From Hoplostethus atlanticus (Eukaryota; Chordata; Actinopteri; Trachichthyiformes; Trachichthyidae), in assembly GCA_034670405.1 (NCBI GenBank), contig JAXDDX010000001.1, positions 7,366,001-7,430,000 on the forward strand: a stretch of DNA of 64,000 nucleotides, in the 5' to 3' direction. Made by a program: the position numbers and the translations under genes. Below, piece after piece: positions 43,601-53,822 of the stretch. The notes beneath the pieces were generated by a model. It had not been told where the DNA came from. It ran no database searches and saw only the letters and a list, made by a program, of their open reading frames with translations. Position 1 is the first letter of the stretch, and each line of letters starts with the position of its first letter.

Positions 43601-44756
43601 GTTTTTGCGAATTCCCAGGTGCATAGTTAAGCAGTAAGATCATAGAAAAGTGTATTCCTGGTTTCATTGCACACGGTAAAGCCTCACATTTGTCTCTATT
43701 GGAAACCCTCTGACCTTTTACAAGAAGATTCTGCAACTGAGGCTGTGTGATCAGTTATAAAACACACATTCACGTTACCGGAGGCTGCAGATAAAGGATT
43801 CATTTCATCAGCACTGCAGGTGAAAGCAGCAGGTGTAATGTATTAACTGGATACTGAAAGCCCTTATTGATTTGTTTATGCCTTGTGCTCCTTTGGGCCA
43901 TGCCAAGCAGGTGCTCGGTTGAGTTGCATCCAGTGATTCAGAGTACAACGTCCAACCCATTATCCTCTCTTTATCCATGCCTGTCTCACTGGGTCGGTTC
44001 TCCCTGACAGTCTATTACACTGTGCCTTGCAACATAAATTGTGTCGTGGAAATCCGCAAGAATCTTGTTTTTCTTAATTTTGGCAGCATATTTGGTGATG
44101 AGCAGTCCTTGCTTTGGTGTTTTGCACTGCATTTCCCAGTGACCAAATTCGAGCTGTGAAACGTTTACCTGATGTTGTCTTTCAAAACTTGCAACTAAAT
44201 GTAGGCACTGGCCCAACATAATAATAAAACTCTCAGTGTAGACATCAGCTAATAAAAGATAGTGAAACCTACAAGTACAAAATAAAGCCACATCTTCATC
44301 CTTCCTCATCGTTCCTTCTCATCTTGGAAAGGCAACACTCTAGCTTTGGCTCAGGGAAGGTTGCTTTCCTTTTTAGTACGCTTGCCTTCCCCCGAGTGAT
44401 TACTCTGTTTCTTTTTCCTTCGATTTTATGTTGTTGAAGTTCTGTAGTTACTGGTCTTTTCTTTGTTCAGCCATGGTGGCTATCGCTGCTCATGCTAACC
44501 TCCCAGTTCTTCTTATATTTAGTCCAAACAAACTCTTGTTGCTGCTTCCATAAACGTCAAACGCATCACTTCCTGTGTGGCAGATGACTTTCCCAGGAAA
44601 GACCTACCTGCTCATAGGTGTTTAGAACAGCAAATGTCTAAAGCTTTCATGAACTGGGTGCAGGTTGAATCACTATTATATGGCATCAATCTGCGATAGG
44701 GAGCAGCTAAATAGATATTTGGATTATTACTTTAAGTAGACTGAATGGTGTATGTA
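40673..44756. other. Non-coding; no gene seen
   Basis: Left flank of the CACTG element. No convincing exon. Short ORFs up to 107 codons (for example 43,986-44,309 minus) show no recognisable protein features. Confidence 0.45.
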
Positions 44757-45230
44757 CACTGTAAACCCCAACTTGTTGTTTCAACTTAAATATTTGAGTG
44801 ACCAGGCTGCCTTAAAATTGTATGTCAAGACAACAAAGACAATAAGTTAACTCAACAAAATTTTGCCATTTGATTCAACTCCAACTTCGTTCAATATTAC
44901 TTGAAATCTTTAGTTGACTTAACTTAACCTCCAGTCAATATTACTTACATTCATTAGTTGATTAAACTTCAATAACATTTTAAGTTACTTAAATTTCTTA
45001 GTTGATTTAACTGCAACACTAGTCAGTTGTACTTAAATTTATCAATTGATTAAATTTAAACCCCTATCAAGAGTACTTACATTTCTTAGTTGATTTAACT
45101 GTAATTACTAGCCAGTTGTACTTACATTTACCAGTTGCTTAAATTTAAACCCCATCAAGATTACTTAAATTTTCTAGTTGATTTAATTTTTATTTTAGTT
45201 AACCTCTAACTACATTTCAGATCAGCACCT
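44757..45230. repeat. Left subterminal repeat array of the CACTG element (88-bp period)
   Basis: Units starting at 44,998, 45,086 and about 45,174 each begin with a (T)TAGTTGATTTAA core and continue through a shared ACTT(A)AATTT and TTAAACCCC-ATCAAGA order, giving an 88-bp period. Earlier, more diverged copies of the TTAGTTGA-T(T)AACTT core lie between 44,890 and 44,990. Such arrays next to a terminus are typical of transposase-binding regions in CACTA-type elements. Confidence 0.7.
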
Positions 45231-45858
45231 ATAAAGATTTAATGATATACATTCATCTGGATGCTTATATCAAATTTCATACTGGCTTGCTAAGCAATTT
45301 TCAACAGAATAAATGACTAGTCTTCACCCGACATTTAATACAACTTAACAACTATCACTGTCCAACATTTTTAAAAATTTTACTTAAGATGAGCAAAGAC
45401 TTTAGGAACCACAAACACTGTGATGCAACTCCAACCTGTTTAATAACATTCAGATATTCCTTTGCAACATTTAGAATTAACTGCATCGCTTCAAAAGCTG
45501 AATCATCCAACAATTGGACATTAAAGAAACAGTCTGATCAAATTACTTTTCAATACGACCATTGTGTTGTATATAAAGACGCAGCAACTCCTTTTCAGCA
45601 TGAAGCCAATTCACAGAAATCCACTGTCTTCCATCATCTTCCGTGTGTGACATTACTGATACATCACATACTCAGTGAGTGTCCCCCATTTCTCATACCA
45701 TGAACCAATGCAGAATACCGCTGTGTGTGCAGATCTCAAACAATTAACCTTAAATGAGTCCATTTCTCAGTCCATGACACAATGCAGAGCATTGTCCTCC
45801 AATGTTCACATTTGGTTCAGCATACAGGTTAGATCAATGCTTAAACTCTGCTTTAAGC

Positions 45859-48006
45859 TTACATGGTCTTTCTCAAGAGTCTGTTTCTCAAGCCATGAAC
45901 CAATGCAGAGCATTGCCCTCCACCAATGCCCATGAGCACCTTCTGCATGACTTCAAATGTGTACCTAAGGCACCTGGGATAGTCAATGTTGAGTGTGAAG
46001 AGGAGACCCATCAGTACTGCCACAGCTCTTGGAAAATCACCGAGGGATGGAGAGATGATTTGTTCCTCGAGGACCACCGCAACATCAAGAAGATTATCAC
46101 TCTCTGTCACCATGAGGATGCCAACTGCCATTCCTTTGGTCATGTCCTCCTCAGCATCTGTGGCCTACACAAAGTGGACAAAAATGTGATATAGACTCTT
46201 TCCTTCAACAGAAACTTTCCGTTAACAGAAACTAATATAGAAAATAAAATATACCTGCACAGTCTTATAAAATTTGGACACATCTTCTTTGAGGTAGTGA
46301 GGGAGCCCCATCAAGACGACTGCCCTTTTCCACTGGTTGGAACTCTGTAAAAATAAGACACAATACCTAACCAATGGAACATCTTCAGCCAGATAACATC
46401 AGAATACAGTTCTGAGTGGTGCTACATTCTACTCATGTCTGCATACTTTGTTCAGTCCAGAAATAAGCAATATGTTGGGAAAAGATGGATATTGGACTAG
46501 AATTAAATAAATAAATCTTTCCTTAACAAGGTATGCAATTAGCAGCCTAGGTCAAAGTGAGGGTCAACAAGGGTTTTTTGGGACCATTGTTCCACGTTCT
46601 ATAACAAATTAAATGTCCATCGGGTTTTGGACTAGATAGACCTAGTTTTGAGCAAGAAAAATGCATTAGAATTGTTGATTTCATTGGCTTTGCGTTAAGT
46701 TAAGCACACTTACATCATTATCCAGTGTCTTCAAAAGCTTGTTCAGCTCCACCAGACCACTCCTGGCTCTGTATATCTCAAGGAACCTTGGCAGATACTT
46801 GTCAAGTCCAGCGAAGAGGGATCCTTTCAGGTCAACAGAGGTAAGGCGAGCAAACTCTGCTTCAATCTACAGTAGGCAGAAAACGAGCAAAGAAGGAAGC
46901 CAAGGGATTGGCTGTAAATTCGACGCCTCTGGTACATTACTGCTATTTTTCAATCAATGTATTTTTTACAGTCAGTATATCATATTCTTCATGACTGCTG
47001 ATATTAACCTTTTTTGTATAAAATCTCTGGCAATTCTCAATCAGTCTCCAATCTGATCCTCCTCACCTCATCCGAAATAGAGAAACACTTTACCTGACGT
47101 TCAAAGAACAGTGCTGGCCATCGAGCTTTGATGTCAGCCACAAGTGGCTCATCCTCCACAATCTCTTTTCTCCGTATAGAGAAGGTGCTGGTCATCATCT
47201 CTTGAATTTGCTGCCAATCAACTTTCCTCTTCTTCATTTCGGTAACCATCGCTGTTCTTTCCTCGTTGAGGGATCTGTGTGTTTTTCCTTCAGGGATGTC
47301 TGGCAGGAAATTGACTTCTGATTTTCTGGCCCTCTTAAGTTTTCTTGTCCCAGGTGAGCTCTGGGCATCCAGCCACTCGTAGCTTTTGTCTGAAGTTACC
47401 CATTTTAAACTTTAAACTAAATTTCCAACAGTACCACCCGCTGACAGAGCCTGGTTCCCTCAGACATGGATGCTTGTTGATGAGAGCTTGTGCCACCAAG
47501 TCATATTCCTCACGTGTTGGTTATGGGTTATGGACATAAATGGCTTCTGCTATTTTATCCAAAATGTCTGATTTCATGTCTTTGGACATGTCAAGAAGGG
47601 TTCCATCTTTATGGAAGGCTTAATTTCCTTGCTTCAACTTTAGCTCCACGTCAAACGAAAAAATAGGGATGTCAAATGGCTGAGGCAGCTGACGAGGATG
47701 CCTGGCAGTGGGGCTGTCTTCAGGGGATGAGGATAGGCTTGCAGTGTCCAAGGTTGAGTCTGTATGACAGGATTCAAGAGGCTTACTGTATACTTTCAAA
47801 GTCACTTTATCTTTAGGTAGCTCTGACATGCTACTCAAGTTGCAAAGCTCATTGTCGAACTCTGGATCTTGAAATTGCACCACCAAGTCCCCTTCCAATC
47901 CAAGCTTGTTCTTCAGCATCAAGTGTAGGCCATCAACAGTCTCTGGCATGTTGTCAATGGTGACCCTCCGAATGTCCTCTTGGCTAAGGATGACGCGCAG
48001 CAACAT
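45859..48006 (-). pseudogene. PB1-domain / SAMD3-like protein, spliced, broken in its first coding exon
   Basis: Resembles the multi-copy teleost proteins annotated as 'sterile alpha motif domain-containing protein 3-like'; their function is unknown. Exons on the minus strand: 48006-47094, 46866-46714, 46344-46255 and 46164-45859, all joined in phase 0 with GT-AG sites (donors GTAAAG, GTAAGT, GTATAT). The summed coding length is 1,462 nt, about 487 codons. The N-terminus is PB1-like (MLLRVILSQEDIRRV through VTLKVYS, residues 1-75). Later landmarks include ALINKHPCLREPGS, the RWPALFFE segment and the C-terminal LEEQI...FPRAVAVLMGLLFTLNIDYP block ending with LRKTM. The reading frame is broken by stop codons at 47622-47620 and 47523-47521, and by a one-base frameshift near 47,340 (the shifted frame stops at 47337-47335). 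Exons 2-4 are entirely open. Start ATG at 48006 follows an acceptor at 48019; the frame extends to a TTG at 48018. Damage confined to one exon suggests recent decay. Confidence 0.75.
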
Positions 48007-48149
48007 GGTGACTCCCAACTAAAAAAAAAAAAAAGAAAACTCAGTTATAAACAGTAATGTCATGATCACATATCATACCACATAGAACCTCCCCCGTATG
48101 ACTATCACACCAGTAACTTCAACAGATTTGAATCAATTTGCCAATTTAC

Positions 48150-48182
48150 CTTGGCAGAAGGAGAGTGCAGTGGGGTGAGACC
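48150..48182 (-). other. Possible 33-bp micro-exon of the transposon genes
   Basis: Bounded on the minus strand by an acceptor CCTTGCAG (ending at 48183) and a donor GTAAAT (starting at 48149). It is open in one frame (GLTPLHSPSAK) and a multiple of three. It lies between the zinc-finger ORF and the first exon of the PB1/SAMD3-like gene, so it may be an alternatively used linking exon. Only transcript data could confirm it. Confidence 0.25.
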
Positions 48183-48473
48183 CTGCAAGGTGTTGCATTT
48201 TTGTTCTTGTCATAGACTATTGATTTAACTTTAAAGAACGTTATTTCCATTTTGTTTCATTTTTTCAAAACAATGGCAGTAAAAGGATGAGCCATAGAAA
48301 ACAATAGGAAATAAGGTAGTGTTGTAATGAAACGAAGGCTTCAGAGTTAGTTCAGGGTTAATGCACAATTAATTATAAGGGACATCACTGACTGTCCCTG
48401 CCATTATTACTTCAATTATCCTGACAATCAGCAAAATGATTACCTCAGTGTAGTAGGAATGCCTTGGGAGAAA

Positions 48474-48947
48474 TCAGGAGTCTGCCTTGCACCATGTAGG
48501 CTGACAGGGGGGGGCGTAGTGGTTCAACTCTGCAGGTTCAACCACGACCAGTTGGGAATCCTCAGCACTGCAAACTTCAAAACATCTGAAGTGGTTCAGG
48601 TACCAAGCAGAGAAAGGTTGAAGAACAATGAATGCCTTGTCGTCCACTATCACAATATGCAGGATTAGACAGAAATCAGGAAGTCCACTTGTGCTTCCAC
48701 AAGTGGGGATGTTGATACAAACATCCCCTTTACATATTTTGTCCCATGTAGAAAGGCTGTTGTGGCAAGTGATACAGTGGTCACATGACTGAATTTGTGC
48801 TGAATAGCTTGTTTGACTGGGGGGGGGGGGGGGGGCAGAATTTCTCCCATATATTCTCCCATAATGTCCATGAATAGCTCTGTAATGTTCAATTATTCTT
48901 CTGCGATTTCCTGAGAAGTAGGTACAAAACTTACAAAGCCACCGCAT
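48474..48947 (-). pseudogene. C2H2 zinc-finger protein with family C-terminal block, probably internally deleted
   Basis: Open frame of 157 codons starting at ATG 48947, just after an acceptor at 48975 (TTTTCCCAG). Residues 5-27 form one C2H2 finger (CKFC...HYRAIH). Next come a low-complexity Pro run encoded by a 17-base homopolymer (48819-48835), a Cys-rich patch (SCDHCITC), and a block reading LPDFCLILHIVIVDD...SAWYLNHFRCFEV...ELNHYAPP. That block recalls the C-terminus of a large, uncharacterised zinc-finger family found in many fish genomes alongside SAMD3-like copies. Known members are several times longer, so I infer that the central part has been lost and the two ends now lie close together. 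The homopolymer could also cause length variation. The frame ends with TGA at 48474. It lies upstream of, and on the same strand as, the PB1/SAMD3-like gene. It could instead be a short functional derivative. Confidence 0.5.
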
Positions 48948-49200
48948 TCAAGTTTCAATTTTGATCACATAGACCTGGGAAAAGAAAAAAAAAAAAGAAT
49001 TGTTAAGTGACATTATCCACACTATCCTTTTCATTTCATCATTTTGTTCATGACAAATGACATTCCCAATCCTTTAAGTAGTCATAAAGACTAAAAACAG
49101 CATAAGTACCAGGGTGTGTTTCTTCATTTATACGCAATTAAGACACAGAGATGCGACTTGGTAGTTTAATAAGCATTTTACATTTTCCTCAAAGCTATTT

Positions 49201-50173
49201 CAGGGTACCCACAGGGTTCTCAAAGTTAAATTTAACACTTTAAGACCTTTTTAATACCACTTAGAATGAAATTTAATGCCAACTTCACGGCCATACGGGC
49301 AAAAGTATGACGGATATAATGGAAAATCAGTATGGATTTTAAGCCATAGAAAATAATAAGTACTTGAATTTAATAAAACATATTATAACACTCACATTCA
49401 TATTCAATACACAATAGCTTTGTGAGCGCCCTTAACATTATCAACGACAAAAACGCTCGGCGCTGGCATTCAAGCGTCGCCGCCGAGCCTAACGTCGCAC
49501 AGTTTGATATCACAGCCGCAAAATTAAAAAAAATAATAGAAGAGAAACTTGTTTTATGTGTGTCGGAGCATCCCGAATTATACAACATGACCTTAAATCA
49601 TACCATGATCTGACTAAAAAGTCCGTGGCATGGAATGATGTCGGTTTGTAGATGGGACTACCAGGTTGGTTGACAGCTTAGTACAGGACGTATATGCAGC
49701 CAGTCTATATTCACTTCTATGGCTGTGCTAGTATGATCATTGGCGATGTGGTTAGCTACGGTCACCGGCTGATGCGGGTGACGCTGATCCTGTGAAGGAG
49801 TCTCGCCCAACCTGGCGTTGATGCCGACGCTTTGCACGGATCATGTGAAAGCCCCTTAAAACGACACTTGCCCATTCTGAGACGACGAGCTAGCTTGTTA
49901 GCAGCACACTCCACGGTCAAGAGCGTCAATACACTGACGTAAACATTACCTGTACTGTCGTAATGTCCAAGACACACCAAACAGAGTAAATTGTAACGTT
50001 ACACACAAACATTTATACATTTGACAGTTATTTATGACGTTACGGATACGAAAGAACAAGAAAAAATGTAAGACCTTTGTAAACGAAATTCAATACTTTT
50101 AAGGTCTTATTTTGAGAATATTAAATTCAATGTTGTTTTTTTTAAATACTTTTAAGACCCCGCGGGTACCCTG
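49201..50173 (+). mobile_element. Nested 973-bp DNA transposon with CAGGGTACCC inverted ends
   Basis: The left end starts CAGGGTACCCACAGGGTT and the right end is the inverse, CAGGGTACCCGCGGGGTC when read on the minus strand. Both continue into imperfect ...TTAAGACCTT / AAGGTCTTA... repeats. Flanking 8-mers (AGCTATTT, TAACATGT) do not match, so no target-site duplication can be shown. The CAGGG terminus suggests hAT, but the internal MADF-like segment is more often seen with PIF/Harbinger elements, so I leave the superfamily open. It lies inside the CACTG element, in the intron between its first exon and the zinc-finger exon, and is therefore the younger insertion. Confidence 0.65.
49503..49651 (+). 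pseudogene. MADF (Myb/SANT-like) domain remnant, frameshifted
   Basis: The plus strand encodes FDITAAKLKKIIEEKL followed by VLCVSEHPELYNMTLNH, the N-terminal half of a MADF DNA-binding domain (pattern: hydrophobic-x-x-x-V-x-x-x-P-E-L-Y/W-N). The frame is lost at about 49,600; the adjacent frame continues YHDLTKKSVAWNDVGL, matching the next helix, then stops at 49649-49651. A one-base deletion therefore breaks the domain. MADF proteins act as DNA-binding partners of some DNA-transposon transposases. No matching transposase remains within this 973-bp element. The open frame starts from GTG, not ATG, so the original start is uncertain. Confidence 0.6.
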
Positions 50174-50622
50174 TAACATGTGGATCAAGAGGAGAATAAT
50201 TAAGGGTGAAAACGGAAGCACAGGTTACCTGTAATATGGCTCCACCGCAGCAGTTTTGTAGCTAACGTTACCTCTTGTAACAAGCTAGTGATCCCTACTG
50301 GTTTGGTATTTTACCACAAATGACAACGAGTTGGTCGAGCAATGCCGCACTTCACGAAAAGTATAACTATGTTAGATAAAAAATGAAACTCATACTCTTA
50401 ATTTGTACTGTGTTGTCGACCATAATAACGATTTTTAAAGTAGTTAATGGTTGGGCTTAAATTAGCATACATGCTACGATACTAACTCTGCTCATATTGA
50501 TAATTTGAACACTTTTTGCGGTTCAGTTTACACTACACAAGCGTCACGGGAGGTCATGTAATCAAATCAAAAACATTTTTAAATATTACCTATAAGCTAC
50601 GATTATAACCATTTGCACTCAC

Positions 50623-50770
50623 CTTTCAACAAGCTTTTCCCCAAGCAAAAGTCGCCCGCCTTTCCTTTCTCTCCTCTCTTCGCGCTACTTTCCCAAAAGC
50701 CACTTGATGCACGACGTACCACGTGATGACGCACACGTTACCAACTTCGCCCCGTTTTCAACTCCACATA
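50623..50770 (-). promoter_or_regulatory. Promoter and non-coding first exon of the transposon genes
   Basis: A GTGAGT donor on the minus strand begins at 50622, after GTTGAAAG. Upstream is a CpG-bearing pyrimidine/purine-skewed stretch with an E-box CACGTG at 50720-50725 and TGACGCAC beside it. This contrasts sharply with the AT-rich interior and sits about 200 bp inside the right terminus. I infer that transcription of the zinc-finger and PB1/SAMD3-like genes starts here and runs leftward. The start site itself is not determined. Confidence 0.4.
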
Positions 50771-50938
50771 AATTATATCGTTAAGATAGCATCGTTTTTT
50801 AAATTGAAAAACTTTCATGTAGTTCAGACATTATTAACTAATTATTTTAAGTTAAATCAACTTTTTACACAAACTATGTCCTATTAACAAGAAAAAAATA
50901 GCTAAAATAACAAACAAGCAAAATTCAGATTTACAGTG

Positions 50939-53769
50939 TATGGGTAGGATTTTGATGTTTATAAAACAGTCAGAATTTTGTGCCAAAGACTGACAGTGGT
51001 GAGCGAAGCCCAGGGCCCTTGACCTATATAAGTTCACATAGCACGTTGGGCCCCATATCGACAGCACCTTCAGAGTGGCACAATGGGGATGCTTTTTCTC
51101 ATCTTTTTGAAGATTGAAATGTTTTGGCTTAGGTTTACAGAGAATCAGACAAAATTCAAGCTCTTTCTTTAGATTGGTCTCAAGATGGTTACATGAAGCG
51201 ATTCGTTTTTGGCAGAAATTGTACAGTATTTTGCAACGCTTGCAACAGCTAATCACTTAAATTTCACTAAACCAGAGGATAAATCCAAGGATAAACCAAA
51301 GGATCACCCCATTTTAGAATGTCTGCTACTTTTTCATATCTGTATTATAACATATAAACTCTTAAAAAAAGGGACCGCATGGAAAAGTCCTGCAAAATCG
51401 AGGCAGTTATAAACTTTAGAAGCGTTTGGAAGATGTTTTTTGGACATTAGAAGCTTTGTCAGTTTAAATACTGAATATACAGAGTATGAATACATACATT
51501 GTGTCCCAGCTCCAGCAACGCTTGGGCTTGTTCACCTGCCATTTACGCATTAAAACTCATCAATCAACAGGGTTTGAAGTTGTTTAAGGCTGATGACCAC
51601 ATCACTGCCACTATCCGTTTTGTAGATTTGCTCTCTACAACAACCGGCCAGCCTTCCTGGCTGCTTGCATTTTGTTTCAAAATGTAGTATATAACATATA
51701 TTTCTTCATTATTTCTTCAACATATATAAATGTAATATAATAGAAACATATAAGTGCATATCATAGAAAAGATGCAATATTTCATTTGATAGCATAGTTC
51801 AGGTGTAAATGATCAGCATGCAGTACCTCATGTTGGGACACTGGCAGCCCACAAGATGCATCTAGCCCCTGCACAATTTAAATGTCACCCCTACATCCAT
51901 TTCTCATCCATATGTGCACAATTTTGGGAATGTGATGTGAAGGGCAAGTGACTTTCTCCCTGTTACCTTGCCCAATGTTGTCTATTTTTGTCTTACCCAC
52001 ATACTGTATGTTCTTCGTGGGTTCACTGAGATCTCCACAGACACAGACAATAATCTACACTGTGTGACAGATCCTGGATTCTACCACCTTCAAGTTATCA
52101 GAGGGCCATGTACCCAAAATTGTAATGGGTGTTTAAAGACCTTTCATCTTCTTTACAATGTAATAAATCAAATATATCATTTTGCCATTTTATCTGGTGA
52201 AATATGCTTACTGTAATAATTGATGTAACTATAATGCTTCTTTGTATCTCCAGACATAGTTTACTAGTTACAGCTCACACAGAAAAAAACAATCCCTCTA
52301 GGTTTGGATATAATTGTCCCAAAACTTTAATTCATCTAAATATAGTATTCAATAATATTTATAGATAGAGAATATCCTGTTTATTACATGGCTAGTACAC
52401 CATATGTGTTGACTGCATGTGAGGTTTGGAGTAGCAAACACTCATTCAAGGAACAAACTCCAACATGTGACTTTCCAGGTTGGCTCAAACAATCATTTCG
52501 TGCAGAATAAAAATACAACATTGCTGCTTTCAGAATGGTTATTGACGTCTGAGTGGTATAATAATAATAACGATTCAGAAATAAGATCTAACTTCAATCT
52601 TTGAATACGACTTGCCTGTGTAGCTTGACCAGAACCAGCCCTTGCCTCCAGAACCGTAGAACCTCCAGTGGAATGTAAAACAGGTGCTGCACAATTGGTT
52701 CCCCAACAGCGGGGGTGAAAGAAAAACACCGCCCCCGCTGGAAAATGACTGACAGCACATCACATTCTCCAGCCAGCTGTGTCTCTGGCTGATCCCTGAC
52801 TTACACAGCCAGACTTAATACTGGCCAGTGCTTTTGCAAAAATGTCGGTAAAAGGATAATAAACAGTCTGCATACTGTGTATATGCATTTGGCTGCAAGG
52901 TCCACTGTATTTAAACATCCCACGTTTTACGTTTAAATGATAGTTCATGATAGTTTGATAGTACATTTTCTGTTTTCTCTGGATTTGATGGAGTTTGAAT
53001 AACACAGGGGTCTGTTTTTTGATAAGACTGAAGACGTGCTGATGAAAACGTATTAAACAATCCTATTTTTCTCTTGACACTGTGTGTTCTTTTTGCGGTG
53101 CTGTAACGTCTGTTATGGATTTATACATTGAAATTCTGGCCATAGATTCAAAGAGAATAGTTTCTAATTGAATCCACTCCAAAGCCTGTGAGACTGAAAT
53201 GTCTTCTGGAAATTCTGCCAAATACATACTTGTGTTGGTTTATCACGTGACCCCAGCTCTCCTAGATTGAAATACTGTTGTTTTTTTTTGAAGCAGTGAA
53301 AAAGTATCCCATTTTGTCACTTGGCATTATTTTTTCAGGTAACTTTACTTTGTAGAACGTACAGTCTTGTCCTGACACGGCAACACAGATACTTTGAAGA
53401 ATGTTACATCGCTGACAGAAATCAATAAGCTCACTGTAAAAATGCATTTGATGGAAGTCACTTTCAACATATACATCTTGCTTCAGGTCTTTAAATGTCT
53501 ACTGCCTCTCTTCCACAAGTCCAGCCCTGACCATAGTGCATACTGGCACAACACTAACCTACTGCTGTGCAACAATACTCACATTCACAGCCCACAGACA
53601 GCAAATTGCCTCTCTCATTCCCCACCACGCCCTACGTTCGTTCTCAGCCACCTGCAAAATGAACTGTTCTGGAAATTTCACTACAAATTACCCTGTGTCT
53701 GCCAAATCCCCCCGGGAGCTGAGGAAATCAAAACCCTGGATCTCCCTGCCCCCACAGAAACAGACCTCA
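50939..53769. other. Non-coding; no gene seen
   Basis: Right flank of the CACTG element. Small frames at 51,209-51,412 and 53,394-53,832 do not resemble known proteins. AT-rich with no clear transposon ends. Confidence 0.45.
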
Positions 53770-53771
53770 GC

Positions 53772-53805
<34 letters not shown>

Positions 53806-53822
53806 TACACACACATACACAT
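53770..53822. repeat. (CT)n(CA)n compound microsatellite
   Basis: A CT tract passes into a CA tract with two ATAC interruptions. Confidence 0.93.

Larger units (their letters stand above)
44757..50938 (-). mobile_element. 6.2 kb DNA transposon with CACTGTAAA ends (CACTA/EnSpm-like), carrying zinc-finger and PB1/SAMD3-like genes
   Basis: The left end reads CACTGTAAA at 44757 and the right end TTTACAGTG finishing at 50938: a nine-base perfect terminal inverted repeat, flanked by TA on both sides. CACTG termini are those of CACTA/EnSpm (CMC) elements; a 2-bp TA duplication fits some CMC groups but is too short to prove it. The left subterminal region holds an 88-bp tandem repeat with AGTTGATTTAACT cores. 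The same core occurs inverted near the right end (TTAAGTTAAATCAACTTT, about 50,847-50,864), as expected of transposase-binding subterminal repeats. The inside has minus-strand genes with their own promoter at the right end. No recognisable DDE transposase is present, so the copy is non-autonomous, or its transposase function lay in the deleted part of the zinc-finger gene. A second transposon (49201-50173) is nested inside. Confidence 0.55.

Noticed and set aside
45389-46194. Plus-strand ORFs up to 130 codons
   Set aside because: Shadows of the PB1/SAMD3-like exons, whose minus-strand frames match a known family and have correct splice sites.
44757-50938. Retroviral or LTR origin for the nested element
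   Set aside because: No long direct terminal repeats, primer-binding site, polypurine tract or reverse transcriptase frame; the ends are inverted repeats.
51209-51412. Lys-rich 67-codon plus-strand ORF (KPEDKSKDKPKD)
   Set aside because: The charged run comes from a short GATAAA-CCAA repeat; no family was recognised and no splice context fits.
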